Below, piece by piece: positions 16,162 through 25,195 of a stretch of DNA of 64,000 nt. The stretch's first letter is position 1; every line of letters begins with the position of its first letter. Under the pieces are notes generated by a model, which saw nothing but the letters and a program-made list of their open reading frames with translations, did no database searches and was not told the DNA's origin. A program made the translations under genes and the position numbers. Source of the DNA: Paenibacillus arenilitoris (lineage in GTDB: Bacteria > Bacillota > Bacilli > Paenibacillales > Paenibacillaceae); the NCBI RefSeq assembly GCF_014705655.1, contig NZ_JACXIY010000011.1, forward strand, positions 36,936 to 100,935, written 5' to 3'.

Positions 16162-17087
16162 ACGATATTCGGATCGGCATGATCGGCCTGGACACGTCGC
16201 ATGCGGTCATTTTCGCGCGGCTGCTTCATGACCGGGACGACCCGCACCATATTCCGGGCGGGCGGATCACAGCCGCCTATCCCGGCGGCTCGCCGGATTT
16301 CCCGCTCAGCATCGGACGGGTTGCGGGGTATACGGAGGAGCTGCGCGCGAAGCATGGCGTACGAATCGTCGATTCGCCGGAGGAGGTCGCGGAGCGATGC
16401 GACGCGATCATGCTGGAATCGGCGGACGGGCGCGTGCACGCGGAGCAGTTCGCGCGGATCGCCCCGTACGGGAAGCCGGTGTTCATCGATAAGCCGCTCG
16501 CCCTGACCGCGGCGGACGCCGACGAGATTTGGCGGCTTGCCTTGCGGTACCGGGTTCCGCTCATGAGCGGCTCGTCGCTTCGCTTCGCGGACGAGCTGCA
16601 GGCGGAGCTGCGGCGGCCGGACGGGGGCGCGATACTCGGCGCCGACGTCTACGGGCCGATGAGCGTGCAGCCGACGCAGCGCCATTATTTCTGGTACGGC
16701 ATCCATTCGGCGGAGATGCTGTATGCGGCGATGGGCCGCGGCTGCGAGGAGGTTCACGCCTTCTCCTCCGAGGGGCATGAGCTGATCGCCGGCAAGTGGA
16801 AGGACGGCCGGATCGGAACGATCCGGGGAGGCCGAAGCGGGAGTTCCGCCTTCGGGGCGCGGGTGCACCGCGAGACGGGGACGTCCGTCGTCGAGGTCGG
16901 AAGCGGGCCGAGGCCTTACTACGCAAGCCTCCTGGAGAAGGTGATTGCGATGTTCGCCGGAGGGCGCGCGGAGCCGGACATGGAGGAGACGGGCGAGCTG
17001 ATCCGCTTTCTGGAGGCGGCGGAAGAGAGCCGGATGAGCGGAATAAGCGTGAAGCTGAATCCCGGCCGGAGAGTTGCTTGGACGTGA
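16158..17087 (+). CDS. Gfo/Idh/MocA-family oxidoreductase, atypical nucleotide motif
   Basis: The frame is open far upstream, but ATG 16158 overlaps the previous stop (ATGA) and starts the homologous part, giving 309 residues. The N-terminus reads IRIGMIGLDTSHAVIFARLL, so the usual GxGxxG is replaced by GLDTSH. The family EKP motif appears as FIDKPLALT near residue 113. The C-terminal domain has a YFWYGIHSAEMLYAAMG helix with the usual His. It is probably an NAD(P)-dependent dehydrogenase on a sugar or cyclitol-like substrate, last gene of the operon. The altered motif seems a trait of a subgroup rather than damage, since the rest of the frame is intact. Confidence 0.78.
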   Translation: MNDIRIGMIGLDTSHAVIFARLLHDRDDPHHIPGGRITAAYPGGSPDFPLSIGRVAGYTEELRAKHGVRIVDSPEEVAERCDAIMLESADGRVHAEQFARIAPYGKPVFIDKPLALTAADADEIWRLALRYRVPLMSGSSLRFADELQAELRRPDGGAILGADVYGPMSVQPTQRHYFWYGIHSAEMLYAAMGRGCEEVHAFSSEGHELIAGKWKDGRIGTIRGGRSGSSAFGARVHRETGTSVVEVGSGPRPYYASLLEKVIAMFAGGRAEPDMEETGELIRFLEAAEESRMSGISVKLNPGRRVAWT

Positions 17088-17197
17088 CGGAGCCGGCGCC
17101 GCTTTCGATATAGACCGGACGATTATGCGCATACGGGAGAGGGGATAGGGGGACGGACGTGGAATATATGTGGATGACATCGTGAGAGGTGACGCCA

Positions 17198-19450
17198 ATG
17201 AACCGATTGATCGCGAATAGGGGCTTGCTGCAAATTTTCTTTTCGCTGCTGTTAGTCATCGTTATCATGTTTGTATCCAACTACTTCGTCTACAAAAACT
17301 CGATTTCCGGCATTTACGAGAAAGTAACGCAAAATAACCGGCTGGTCATTAAAAATATAATCCAAACGTTCGACGGCAGCTTCGCGTCCGTGAACAACCT
17401 CATGTTCAACATTCAAAGCATTCCATACGGCAGCCCCAAGCCGGGCGGAGACGGCACCGTCGACATGGCGGGCGTTTATTCGCTGCAGGAGCATCTCAGC
17501 GCGCTCGCGTCGTCCATCGATTTCATCGAAGAGGTGATCGTCTTCTATGACGATTCCGACCTGGCCATCACGTCCATCGGCACGACCGACATCAATCTTT
17601 TGTTCAATGACAAATACAGGCATCCGATCCACAACGCGAATTACTGGCGGACCTACGCCAAGTCGAGGCACGCGTTCACCGTGTTCAAGGCCGACGACTA
17701 TTCGCTGTCGACCGGCGCCGCGCCGGCCGAGAAAGGCAGGCTTATGGTCGCGATGAACGGCAATAAGGTGAAAATGTCCGACAAGCACGTGATGGTGCTG
17801 ATCAACGTCGACAAGCTGCTGAAGCGCGTGGACCGGAACGCGACGATCCCCGGCGCGTCCCTCATCGTGCTCGACGCCGAACGCAACGTCATTCTCAGCA
17901 CGGAGCCGGATTGGAATTTCGCCGAGCTGCTGAACGAGGTCTATTTCAACCCGTCGAGGGAGGCGACCTTGACCCGGGAAGATTTCGAATACAACTTCTA
18001 CAAATCGAATTACAACGACTATATTTATATCGATAAGGTTCCGTACCAATTCCAAAATATCGATTCCGTCACGAACGCGAGCCGCTTGATTATGATCAGC
18101 GCGATCATCTGCGCCGTTATCCTGTCCGCCTTGCTCAGCGTTTATCTGTACAAACCGATTAAAGCGATATTGAAGCAGCTTGGCGGGGGAGCGGTCAAGG
18201 GGAACGATTTCCGGAAAATCCACAGCGGCATCGTGAAGATCCAGTCGGAGAACGAATCGCTCAAAAATCAAATGAGCTTCGTCGAGCTGGAAATCCGCCA
18301 AAGCCTGTTCCTGCAGCTGCTGCACGACCGGTCGCATTCGCGCGATTACGAGCTGCAGCTGCAGAACTATTACCCGTACTTTTTCCGCGAGAGGCAGTTC
18401 GTCATGGCGGCCTTCCGCCTGAAGAAAGCGGATGACGGCAAGGCGTACGCGGCTCCGCGGATCGAAGAAATGACCGCTTCCCTGCGGGAAGGGCTGCTGC
18501 GGCTAATCGGGCAGGACGTCGTCTTCCACTCGGGCCACCTGGAGTTTCTGGCGCTTATCGGGATGGATTCTTCCTTGGACAAAAAGACGGTGCTGCGCCG
18601 ATTGGAAGCTTTCGTCGCGTCGGCGGAGATGGGGGCCTTCGAAGGCTACGCGCTTCAGGCTTACGTCAGCCGCGTCTACGATTCGAGCATGAAAAACTGC
18701 AGCGCGGCCTACCGGGATCTCCGCGAAGGGATGATCGCGCGGAACATGAAGCAAGACGGGCCCGTCATCGATACGGAAGCGGTCAGCATCGTGACGGACA
18801 TCTATTATCCGATCGATAAGATCGAGAAGCTGTCGAACTGCGCGTTAACCGGCAAGACGGACGAGGCGCTCGGGATCGTTCGGGACATTTTGCAAGAGAA
18901 CGCGGACCGCAACGTGCATCATTACCAGCTGGCGCATATCGCCAGGAGCATGTTCTACTACATGCTGAAGCATGCGGACGCCGACGAGGACGAAGGAATG
19001 GAAATTCACCGGTTCGAGATGGCGTTCTGCCGCAAGGTGGACGAAGCCTACGGCGTAAGCGAAATCCGGCGGGCGCTCGTCGAAGCCGTGCCTTTCATCG
19101 CCGGCCGTTCGAACCGGGAGCAGAAGAGCAAGCTGAATCCGGCCTTCATCAACCAATACATCGAGCTGCATTATATGGAAAATTTGCATCTGGACCATAT
19201 GGCCGACGTGCTCGGCACGAGTCCGAAATATTTTTCGAACTACTTCAAGCGGACGTTCGAAGTCAATTACGTGGAATACCTCAATAAGGTCCGGCTGTCG
19301 CATGCGCGGGAGTTTCTGAAGAGCACCGACTGGAGCGTCGCGGAGATCGGCGAGAAGACGGGGTATTTGAATTCGTCGACCTTCACGACGACGTTCAAGA
19401 AGTATTACGGGGTATCCCCGAGCGAATACCGGAAGAAGCATGTAAGCTGA
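17198..19450 (+). CDS. Membrane-anchored AraC-family sensor-regulator
   Basis: 750 residues. A GTG at 17189 is possible, but GAGAGGTG at 17184-17191 fits ATG 17198 better. Transmembrane helix 1 is at about residues 10-32 and helix 2 at about 298-320 (LIMISAIICAVILSALLSVY). The extracellular segment between them resembles a Cache-type sensor. A HAMP-like and cytoplasmic linker follows, then a C-terminal AraC DNA-binding domain (about 645-748) with two helix-turn-helix motifs (LDHMADVLGTSPKYFSNYF and VAEIGEKTGYLNSSTFTTTF). It reads an external sugar signal and controls neighbouring genes as a single protein. It stands between the serine dehydratase operon and the FAD oxidoreductase; which of these, or the first importer, it controls is not shown. 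Confidence 0.88.
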   Translation: MNRLIANRGLLQIFFSLLLVIVIMFVSNYFVYKNSISGIYEKVTQNNRLVIKNIIQTFDGSFASVNNLMFNIQSIPYGSPKPGGDGTVDMAGVYSLQEHLSALASSIDFIEEVIVFYDDSDLAITSIGTTDINLLFNDKYRHPIHNANYWRTYAKSRHAFTVFKADDYSLSTGAAPAEKGRLMVAMNGNKVKMSDKHVMVLINVDKLLKRVDRNATIPGASLIVLDAERNVILSTEPDWNFAELLNEVYFNPSREATLTREDFEYNFYKSNYNDYIYIDKVPYQFQNIDSVTNASRLIMISAIICAVILSALLSVYLYKPIKAILKQLGGGAVKGNDFRKIHSGIVKIQSENESLKNQMSFVELEIRQSLFLQLLHDRSHSRDYELQLQNYYPYFFRERQFVMAAFRLKKADDGKAYAAPRIEEMTASLREGLLRLIGQDVVFHSGHLEFLALIGMDSSLDKKTVLRRLEAFVASAEMGAFEGYALQAYVSRVYDSSMKNCSAAYRDLREGMIARNMKQDGPVIDTEAVSIVTDIYYPIDKIEKLSNCALTGKTDEALGIVRDILQENADRNVHHYQLAHIARSMFYYMLKHADADEDEGMEIHRFEMAFCRKVDEAYGVSEIRRALVEAVPFIAGRSNREQKSKLNPAFINQYIELHYMENLHLDHMADVLGTSPKYFSNYFKRTFEVNYVEYLNKVRLSHAREFLKSTDWSVAEIGEKTGYLNSSTFTTTFKKYYGVSPSEYRKKHVS

Positions 19451-19642
19451 CCGGGATGATCGCGGAACGCCGCATCTCCGTTAAGCCGCACCCGACGTGA
19501 TGCCGTTGGAGGGGGCGGAGGAAGCCTATGCGGGCATATGGATGCGGGAAGCCTGCGCAATCGAATCGGAAGGGGACGCTGCTGAAATACGGGAGTTCGC
19601 GAGCTTAATCGAATCCGGCACGGCGAGAGGAGAGGGTTTGGC

Positions 19643-21220
19643 ATGCAAATCGGCTTGTTGGAAGCGGATATCGTCATTATCGGGGGCGGCACGGGCGGTT
19701 GCGCCGCGGCGCTTGCCGCTTCGAAGGCGGGCAAGAAGGTAATCATGACGGAGGAGACCGATTGGATCGGCGGCCAGCTGACGAGCCAGGCGGTGCCGCC
19801 GGATGAGCATCCCTGGATCGAGCAGTTCGGCTGCACGGCAAGCTACCGCGAGTTTCGTAACCGCGTGCGCGAGTATTATAAGGCTAACTTTCCGTTGACG
19901 GCGGATGCGCTCGGCGCGGCGCGCCTCAACCCGGGGAACGCGTCGGTCAGCCGCGTTTCGCATGAACCGAGAGCGGCGCTGGCCGTCCTGCGGGATATGC
20001 TGGCTCCCTATATCCATAGCGGCAGATTGACGGTATTGGAGAAGCACGTCCTCGTAAACGCGGATACCGAAGGCGACGAGGTGACCGCCGTTCATGTCCG
20101 GGACGAAGCGGACGGGCAAATCCTGACGCTGAGGGCGCCCTATTACTTGGACGCGACGGAGGAGGGGGACGTGCTCCCGCTTGCGGGCGTCGAATACGTG
20201 ACGGGCTCCGAATCGGCCGAGACGACCGGCGAGCCGCACGCGCTGCCGGGCGACGCCGACCCGAGCGACATGCAGGCGTTCACGTGGTGCTTCGCGCTCG
20301 ATTACTCGCCCGGCGAGGACCATACGATCCCGAAGCCGGAGCAATATGAGTTCTGGAAGGCGTACAAGGCGGATTTCTGGCCGGATAAGCTGCTCAGCTG
20401 GACCGGGCTCGTGCCGCATACGCTGGAGCCGGTCCGGTATCAGCTTCTGCCCGGCGGGCCGAACTTCTCGCTATGGCAGTACCGCCGCATCATCGACCGC
20501 TCCTTGTTCGCGGAAGGGCAGTTCGACCGCGACGTGTCTATCGTGAACTGGCCGCAGAACGACTATTGGCTCGGCCCGATCATCGACGTCGAGCCTTCCG
20601 TCCGGGCGGCGCATCTCGAGAACGCCAGGCAGCTAAGCCTGTCCCTGCTTTATTGGATGCAAACCGAGGCGCCGCGTCCGGACGGAGGAACGGGTTATCC
20701 GGGGCTGCGGCTTCGTCCCGACGTGACGGGGACGAAAGACGGCCTCGCCAAGCGCCCCTATATCCGGGAATCGCGGCGCATCGTAGCGGAATGCACGGTC
20801 GTCGAGCAGCATTTGAGCCCGGCTTGCCGCCCGGACGGGAAGGCCGAAGCGTATTTCGACTCGGTCGGCGTCGGCTGCTACCGGATCGACCTGCATCCGA
20901 GCACGGGGCTCCGCACGTACATCGACGTGCCGAGCCTGCCGTTCCAAATCCCGATGGGCAGCCTCATCCCCGTCCGCGTGAACAACCTGCTTGCGGCGGC
21001 CAAGAACATCGGCACCACGCATATTACGAACGGCTGCTACCGGCTCCACCCGGTGGAGTGGAACATCGGGGAAGCGGCGGGGTACCTGGCCGCTTACTGC
21101 ATCGACCGCGGCTTGCGCCCGCGGGACGTGCGGAACGACGGCGGCCATCTCGGCGCCTTCCAGCGGACGCTCGCCGCCGCGGGCGTGGAGCTGCAATGGC
21201 CAGACATTCGCGCGGTATAG
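19643..21220 (+). CDS. FAD-dependent oxidoreductase (FAD_oxidored family)
   Basis: 525 residues. The N-terminal dinucleotide-binding motif DIVIIGGGTGGCAAALAAS (9-27) is followed by the acidic ribose-binding residues in MTEETDWIGGQLTSQ. The C-terminal part has VGVGCYRIDLHPS and AAKNIGTTHITNGCYRLHPVEWNIGEAAGYLA, typical of the family with PF12831-like domains often found in polysaccharide-use loci. No signal peptide, so cytoplasmic. The start at 19643 has GAGAGGAGAGGG upstream. About 190 bases separate it from the AraC gene, and a four-palindrome repeat follows it. The substrate is unknown; oxidation of a sugar or hydroxy acid is likely. Confidence 0.82.
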   Translation: MQIGLLEADIVIIGGGTGGCAAALAASKAGKKVIMTEETDWIGGQLTSQAVPPDEHPWIEQFGCTASYREFRNRVREYYKANFPLTADALGAARLNPGNASVSRVSHEPRAALAVLRDMLAPYIHSGRLTVLEKHVLVNADTEGDEVTAVHVRDEADGQILTLRAPYYLDATEEGDVLPLAGVEYVTGSESAETTGEPHALPGDADPSDMQAFTWCFALDYSPGEDHTIPKPEQYEFWKAYKADFWPDKLLSWTGLVPHTLEPVRYQLLPGGPNFSLWQYRRIIDRSLFAEGQFDRDVSIVNWPQNDYWLGPIIDVEPSVRAAHLENARQLSLSLLYWMQTEAPRPDGGTGYPGLRLRPDVTGTKDGLAKRPYIRESRRIVAECTVVEQHLSPACRPDGKAEAYFDSVGVGCYRIDLHPSTGLRTYIDVPSLPFQIPMGSLIPVRVNNLLAAAKNIGTTHITNGCYRLHPVEWNIGEAAGYLAAYCIDRGLRPRDVRNDGGHLGAFQRTLAAAGVELQWPDIRAV

Positions 21221-21242
21221 GCGACGCAGGCGCGTGAGTGCA

Positions 21243-21524
21243 CGGCCCGACCCGGGCCGCAAAGGGCGGCTGCGCCGTCGATCAGGTCTAGAAATTAGAC
21301 CTGATCGCGCCATTCCCGCCCGAAAAACCGAATCAGGTCTAGAAATTAGACCTGATTGCACGAATTCGGCCCGACCCGGGCCGCAAAGGGCGGCTGCACC
21401 GTCGATCAGGTCTAGAAATTAGACCTGATCGCGCCATTCCCGCCCGAAAAACCGAATCAGGTCTATAAATTAGACCTGATCGCACGAATTCGGCCCGACC
21501 CGGGCCGCAAAGGGCGGCTGCGCC
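21243..21524. repeat. 124-bp tandem repeat carrying four perfect 25-bp palindromes, family 2 (51/73/51)
   Basis: The palindrome has arms ATCAGGTCTA and TAGACCTGAT around GAAAT. It starts at 21281, 21332, 21405 and 21456, spacings 51, 73 and 51; the fourth copy has one change (TCTATAAA). A larger 124-base period is visible because the motif CGGCCCGACCCGGGCCG begins at 21243, 21367 and 21491. The motif is itself an inverted repeat (CGGCCCG-ACC-CGGGCCG), so strong hairpins alternate. The region lies between two convergent genes. Confidence 0.95.
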
Positions 21525-21540
21525 GCCCCCCAATCCAAAA

Positions 21541-21584
21541 AAAACCTCCCGTCCGTCCAACGAAAGGACGAACGGGAGGTTTTT
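21541..21584 (-). terminator. Bidirectional terminator between the FAD oxidoreductase and mqo genes
   Basis: Long stem built from AAAACCTCCCGTCCGTCC and GGACGAACGGGAGGTTTTT around a short loop, with A and T runs on its two sides. It lies 3 bases from the mqo stop codon and can work on both strands. Confidence 0.9.
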
Positions 21585-21587
21585 GCA

Positions 21588-23105
21588 TTACGATACGGTT
21601 CTGCGCGCCTTCTGAACCGGCTTGCTCTCGCTCAGGCCGAGCGACCGCGCCGTCGAAGCTTGAATCTCGCGGAGAAGCTCCGGGTTATCCAACAGCGACT
21701 CGCCGTACGATGGAATCATTTCTTTGAGCTTCGGCCCCCACGCCTTGATATGCTGCGGGAAGCACCTGGCGATGACCTCCAGCATGACGGACACGGCGGT
21801 GGAAGCGCCCGGGGACGCGCCGAGCAGGGCGGCGATCGAACCGTCCGCCGCGCTGATCACTTCCGTGCCGAATTGGAGCGTTCCTTTGCCGGCGGCCGTA
21901 TCTTTGATGATTTGCACGCGCTGGCCGGCTACGAGCAGATCCCAATCCTCGCTTCTCGCGTTCGGGACGAATTGCCGCAGCTCTTCCATGCGCTGCTCCT
22001 TCGACAGCATCACTTGCTTGATCAGATAGGTGGTGAGCGGCACATTCTTGACTCCCGCCGCCATCATCGTGACGAGATTATGCGGCTTGACCGAAGTGAC
22101 CAGATCGAGCATGGAGCCGAATTTCAAAAACTTCGGCGAGAAGCCGGCGAACGGTCCGAACAGCAGCGACTCCTTGTTGTCGATAACCCTCGTGTCTAGA
22201 TGCGGAACGGACATCGGAGGAGCGCCGACCGAAGCTTTGCCGTACACCTTGGCATTATGCTGCGCGACGACGTCCGGGTTCCGGCACACCATAAACAGCC
22301 CGCTTACCGGGAAGCCGCCGATTCCTTTACCTTCGGGAATGCCGGACTTCTGTAGCAAATGCAGGCTTCCGCCGCCGCCGCCGATAAAGACGAACTTGGC
22401 CGTAATGCGTTCGACGCCGCCGCTGCCGACGTTCCGTACCTTCAGTTCCCAAAGTCCGTCGCGCGTACGCTTAATGTCGTCCACGTTATGGTTGAAGTTG
22501 ATATCTACGTTTTTGCTCTTCAGATGCGCGAACAGCATGCGCGTTAAAGCGCCAAAGTTGACATCCGTACCGGATTCGATTCTCGTGGCCGCGATCGGAT
22601 TGTCCAATGCGCGGTCCTTCATCATCAGCGGAATCCATTCCTTCAGCTTCTCCGGCTCGTCGGAAAATTCCATGCCTTGGAACAGCGGATTGCCGGTCAT
22701 CGCTTCGAACCGTTTTTTCAAAAAGCCGACATCCTCTTTCCCTTGGACGAAGCTCATATGGGGCACCGGCACGATGAAGTCCCGAGGGTTGCGGATCAGC
22801 TTGCTGTCGACGAGATAAGACCAGAACTGCTTGGAATCCTGGAATTCTTTGTTTACTTTAACGGCTTTGCTAATATCTATGGAACCGTCCGGCCGTTGGA
22901 CGGTGTAGTTAAGCTCGCATAGGGAGGCATGCCCCGTTCCCGCGTTGTTCCATTCGTTGGAGCTTTCTTCTCCCGCGCCCGCGCGCCTCTCGAACACTGT
23001 AATTTCCCAGTCCGGTACCAATTCCTTCAGCAGCGACCCCAAAGTAGCACTCATGATTCCGGCACCAATTAAGATAACGTCTGTTTTCGTTTGTCTGTTG
23101 CTCAT
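21588..23105 (-). CDS. mqo: Malate:quinone oxidoreductase
   Basis: 505 residues. A membrane-associated flavoenzyme that oxidises malate to oxaloacetate and passes electrons to quinone, joining the citric acid cycle to respiration. FAD motif [19 protein letters not shown] at residues 10-28; the [17 protein letters not shown] segment and [19 protein letters not shown] are hallmarks of the family. The start is supported by AAGGACGG upstream on the minus strand. It is monocistronic, with the shared terminator downstream. Nothing links it to the sugar loci. Full family length, no defects. Confidence 0.96.
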   Translation of the reverse strand: MSNRQTKTDVILIGAGIMSATLGSLLKELVPDWEITVFERRAGAGEESSNEWNNAGTGHASLCELNYTVQRPDGSIDISKAVKVNKEFQDSKQFWSYLVDSKLIRNPRDFIVPVPHMSFVQGKEDVGFLKKRFEAMTGNPLFQGMEFSDEPEKLKEWIPLMMKDRALDNPIAATRIESGTDVNFGALTRMLFAHLKSKNVDINFNHNVDDIKRTRDGLWELKVRNVGSGGVERITAKFVFIGGGGGSLHLLQKSGIPEGKGIGGFPVSGLFMVCRNPDVVAQHNAKVYGKASVGAPPMSVPHLDTRVIDNKESLLFGPFAGFSPKFLKFGSMLDLVTSVKPHNLVTMMAAGVKNVPLTTYLIKQVMLSKEQRMEELRQFVPNARSEDWDLLVAGQRVQIIKDTAAGKGTLQFGTEVISAADGSIAALLGASPGASTAVSVMLEVIARCFPQHIKAWGPKLKEMIPSYGESLLDNPELLREIQASTARSLGLSESKPVQKARRTVS

Positions 23106-23502
23106 TTCTACCGTCCTTATACCATTCGATTTGCAGAAAGAACGCGGGGCGCCTTCGTTTCGGAAGCGCCGCCATAGGCCGAGGCTCGGCCCGGCAGACC
23201 GTCTTTCTGGATCAATTTTTACTTAATCTTAGTTTATCACTATTGAAAGGCATAAGCTATTTCTATTTTATTGTACGAATCCGTCGAACGGCTTGCGGTT
23301 TAGCCGAAAAAACGCGCGGCGCGGCCATTTACACGGTTCGCTGCGACGATCTGCGGACGATTCATGAATTTATGACAAAAAGGTGAAACTATGGATATCG
23401 AAAAAGCGTGCCGATCCGGTCGACTATTTTTCTAAACGAAATTTCCCTGCAATCCTCCGACCGCAGCCGATAAAATAAACGTATCGAAGGAGGGGATTCG
23501 CT
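23106..23502. other. Divergent intergenic region, mqo / P-loop kinase
   Basis: No gene is seen. A GC-rich part next to mqo (23133-23210) can form hairpins, including GCAGAAAGA near 23133 pairing with TCTTTCTG near 23201, and would be the 5' leader of mqo. The AT-rich part (23215-23275) is the likely promoter zone for mqo. I could not pick a convincing -35/-10 pair. Confidence 0.45.
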
Positions 23503-24030
23503 GTGGAGAATAAGAAGCTGCCCTTGTTTATCGTTACGGGAGCGAGCGGCGCGGGCAAGACGACGGTCATGGGCGAACTGAGGGAACGGCTGCCTGACTT
23601 TATCGTGCTCAGCACGGACAACGACATGTTCGGCACGACCTCCGAGCTGCTGGACTATCCGAACCGGTTCAACGTGTTGTTCCAGTTTGCCCATTTTGCG
23701 GCCAAGTCCGGGAAGGGGACGGTCATCTGCGGCACCGTTATGCCCTGGGACGCGCAAAAATGCGACGCGTACGACTTGTTCGACGAAGTATGCTTCATCA
23801 ATTTGCACTGCGACGACGATACCCGCAATAACCGGCTTCGCAATCGGGAGGATAAGGCGACCTGGACCGACGAGATGCTGAAAAGACACGAGGAGTTCGC
23901 CAGGTGGCTCCTGGACAACGCCGAGACCGCTTACCGGCCGCCGATGCCCACGATCGACACCGCCGTTGCGCCTCCGGCGGAAGTCGCCGGACAAATTAGC
24001 GAATACGTGCTCAAGGTATGGAACCAATGA
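23503..24030 (+). CDS. P-loop nucleoside/NMP kinase-like protein
   Basis: 175 residues, cytoplasmic. Walker A motif GASGAGKTT at residues 13-21; LSTDNDMFG near 36-44 gives the acidic residues that follow in nucleotide kinases. An arginine-rich lid follows (DDDTRNNRLRNREDKATW). GTG start at 23503 with GGAGGGG upstream. The fold resembles broad-specificity nucleoside-monophosphate or gluconate/shikimate-type kinases. It stands alone, with a terminator after it and the pectin importer starting 190 bases later. The substrate is not predictable. Confidence 0.7.
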   Translation: MENKKLPLFIVTGASGAGKTTVMGELRERLPDFIVLSTDNDMFGTTSELLDYPNRFNVLFQFAHFAAKSGKGTVICGTVMPWDAQKCDAYDLFDEVCFINLHCDDDTRNNRLRNREDKATWTDEMLKRHEEFARWLLDNAETAYRPPMPTIDTAVAPPAEVAGQISEYVLKVWNQ

Positions 24031-24101
24031 ACCGATCCTCCACCGCGTGAGCTGATCCGCCAGAGCGGCCGGCGCCTGCCCGCTAGCCCATAGCCCATCC
24101 G

Positions 24102-24140
24102 ATACGCGATTCGTCCAGAACGGACGGGATCGCGTATTTG
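24102..24140 (+). terminator. Probable terminator after the kinase
   Basis: Stem ATACGCGAT...CGTCC with GGACG...ATCGCGTAT (24102-24116 and 24122-24137, one bulge) followed by TTGTG. The T run is short. Confidence 0.5.
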
Positions 24141-24220
24141 TGCATGCCGTGGAGGATCGCATGATTGAACCGGCGGCGCCGGAGCGGGTAAGATGACGGT
24201 ACAAGAAGCGAAGGAGGTTC

Positions 24221-25189
24221 ATGGCGATGGCCGTACCGTATGACCGATTAAAGCCGGATTCCGCTCCCGCATCGATGCGGAAGCCGAGAGGAAACCGGCT
24301 CGTTGCCAACATGCGCAAGCATTGGATGCTGTATGTCATGATCCTGCCCGGCATCCTCTATTATCTCGTCTTCAAATATTTGCCGCTGGCGGGAAGCGCG
24401 ATCGCGTTCCAGGATTATCAAATTTTCAAGGGCATGCAAGGAAGCGCCTGGGTCGGGCTGGACAACTTCCGCTACATTTTCTCTTATCAGGATTTCTACC
24501 TCGTATTAAGGAACACGGCGACCATCGCCCTGTACCAGCTGGTGTTCGGCTTCCCGGCGCCGATCATCCTCGCGCTCCTGTTCAACGAAGTGAGGCTGAT
24601 GCTGGCGAAGCGCGTCGTGCAAAGCTTGTTCTACCTGCCGCACTTTCTGTCGTGGGTCGTCGTGGGCGGCATCGTGTTCGAGCTGCTGTCGAGCCAAGGC
24701 GTCGTCAACATGGTGCGCGGGTGGCTCGGACAGGAGACGATCCTGTTCATGCAGGAGCAGCGGTATTTCCGTTCCATCGTCGTCATCTCCGCGATCTGGA
24801 AGGACGTCGGATGGGGCACGATCATTTATTTGGCCGCTATCGCCGGCATCAATCCGAATTTATATGAAGCGGCCGTCATGGACGGAGCGAACCGCTGGAA
24901 GCAGACGATTCATATCACGCTTCCGACGATGTTCCCGACGATTCTGGTGCTGTTCCTGCTCAATATCGGCAATTTCCTCGAGCTTGGCTTCGACCAGATA
25001 TACAACCTGCTTACGCCGATGACGTATTCGGTGGGCGATATTATCGAAACCTACGTCTACCGGGCCGGGGTGCTGCAGGGGCAGTACAGTGTAACGACGG
25101 CGATCGGGCTGTTCCAATCGGTCATCGGCTTCGCGCTGCTGTGGATTTTCAACCGGATGGCGCGAAAAACTGAACAGGGGTTGTGGTGA
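24221..25189 (+). CDS. Sugar ABC transporter permease (LplB-type), pectin locus
   Basis: 322 residues with six membrane segments after a basic N-terminus of about 30 residues. The EAA loop is YEAAVMDGANRWKQTIHITLP. The start ATG 24221 follows AAGGAGGTTC closely, a strong site, so this is probably the first gene of the locus. The second permease starts 6 bases after its stop. It forms the channel of an importer that, by context with PL22 and GH105 genes, takes up pectin-derived oligosaccharides. No ATPase gene lies nearby. Confidence 0.9.
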   Translation: MAMAVPYDRLKPDSAPASMRKPRGNRLVANMRKHWMLYVMILPGILYYLVFKYLPLAGSAIAFQDYQIFKGMQGSAWVGLDNFRYIFSYQDFYLVLRNTATIALYQLVFGFPAPIILALLFNEVRLMLAKRVVQSLFYLPHFLSWVVVGGIVFELLSSQGVVNMVRGWLGQETILFMQEQRYFRSIVVISAIWKDVGWGTIIYLAAIAGINPNLYEAAVMDGANRWKQTIHITLPTMFPTILVLFLLNIGNFLELGFDQIYNLLTPMTYSVGDIIETYVYRAGVLQGQYSVTTAIGLFQSVIGFALLWIFNRMARKTEQGLW

Positions 25190-25195
25190 TGAAGC

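Noticed and set aside
21281..21480. CRISPR array
   Set aside because: Only four units; spacers repeat in a 124-bp period rather than being unique.
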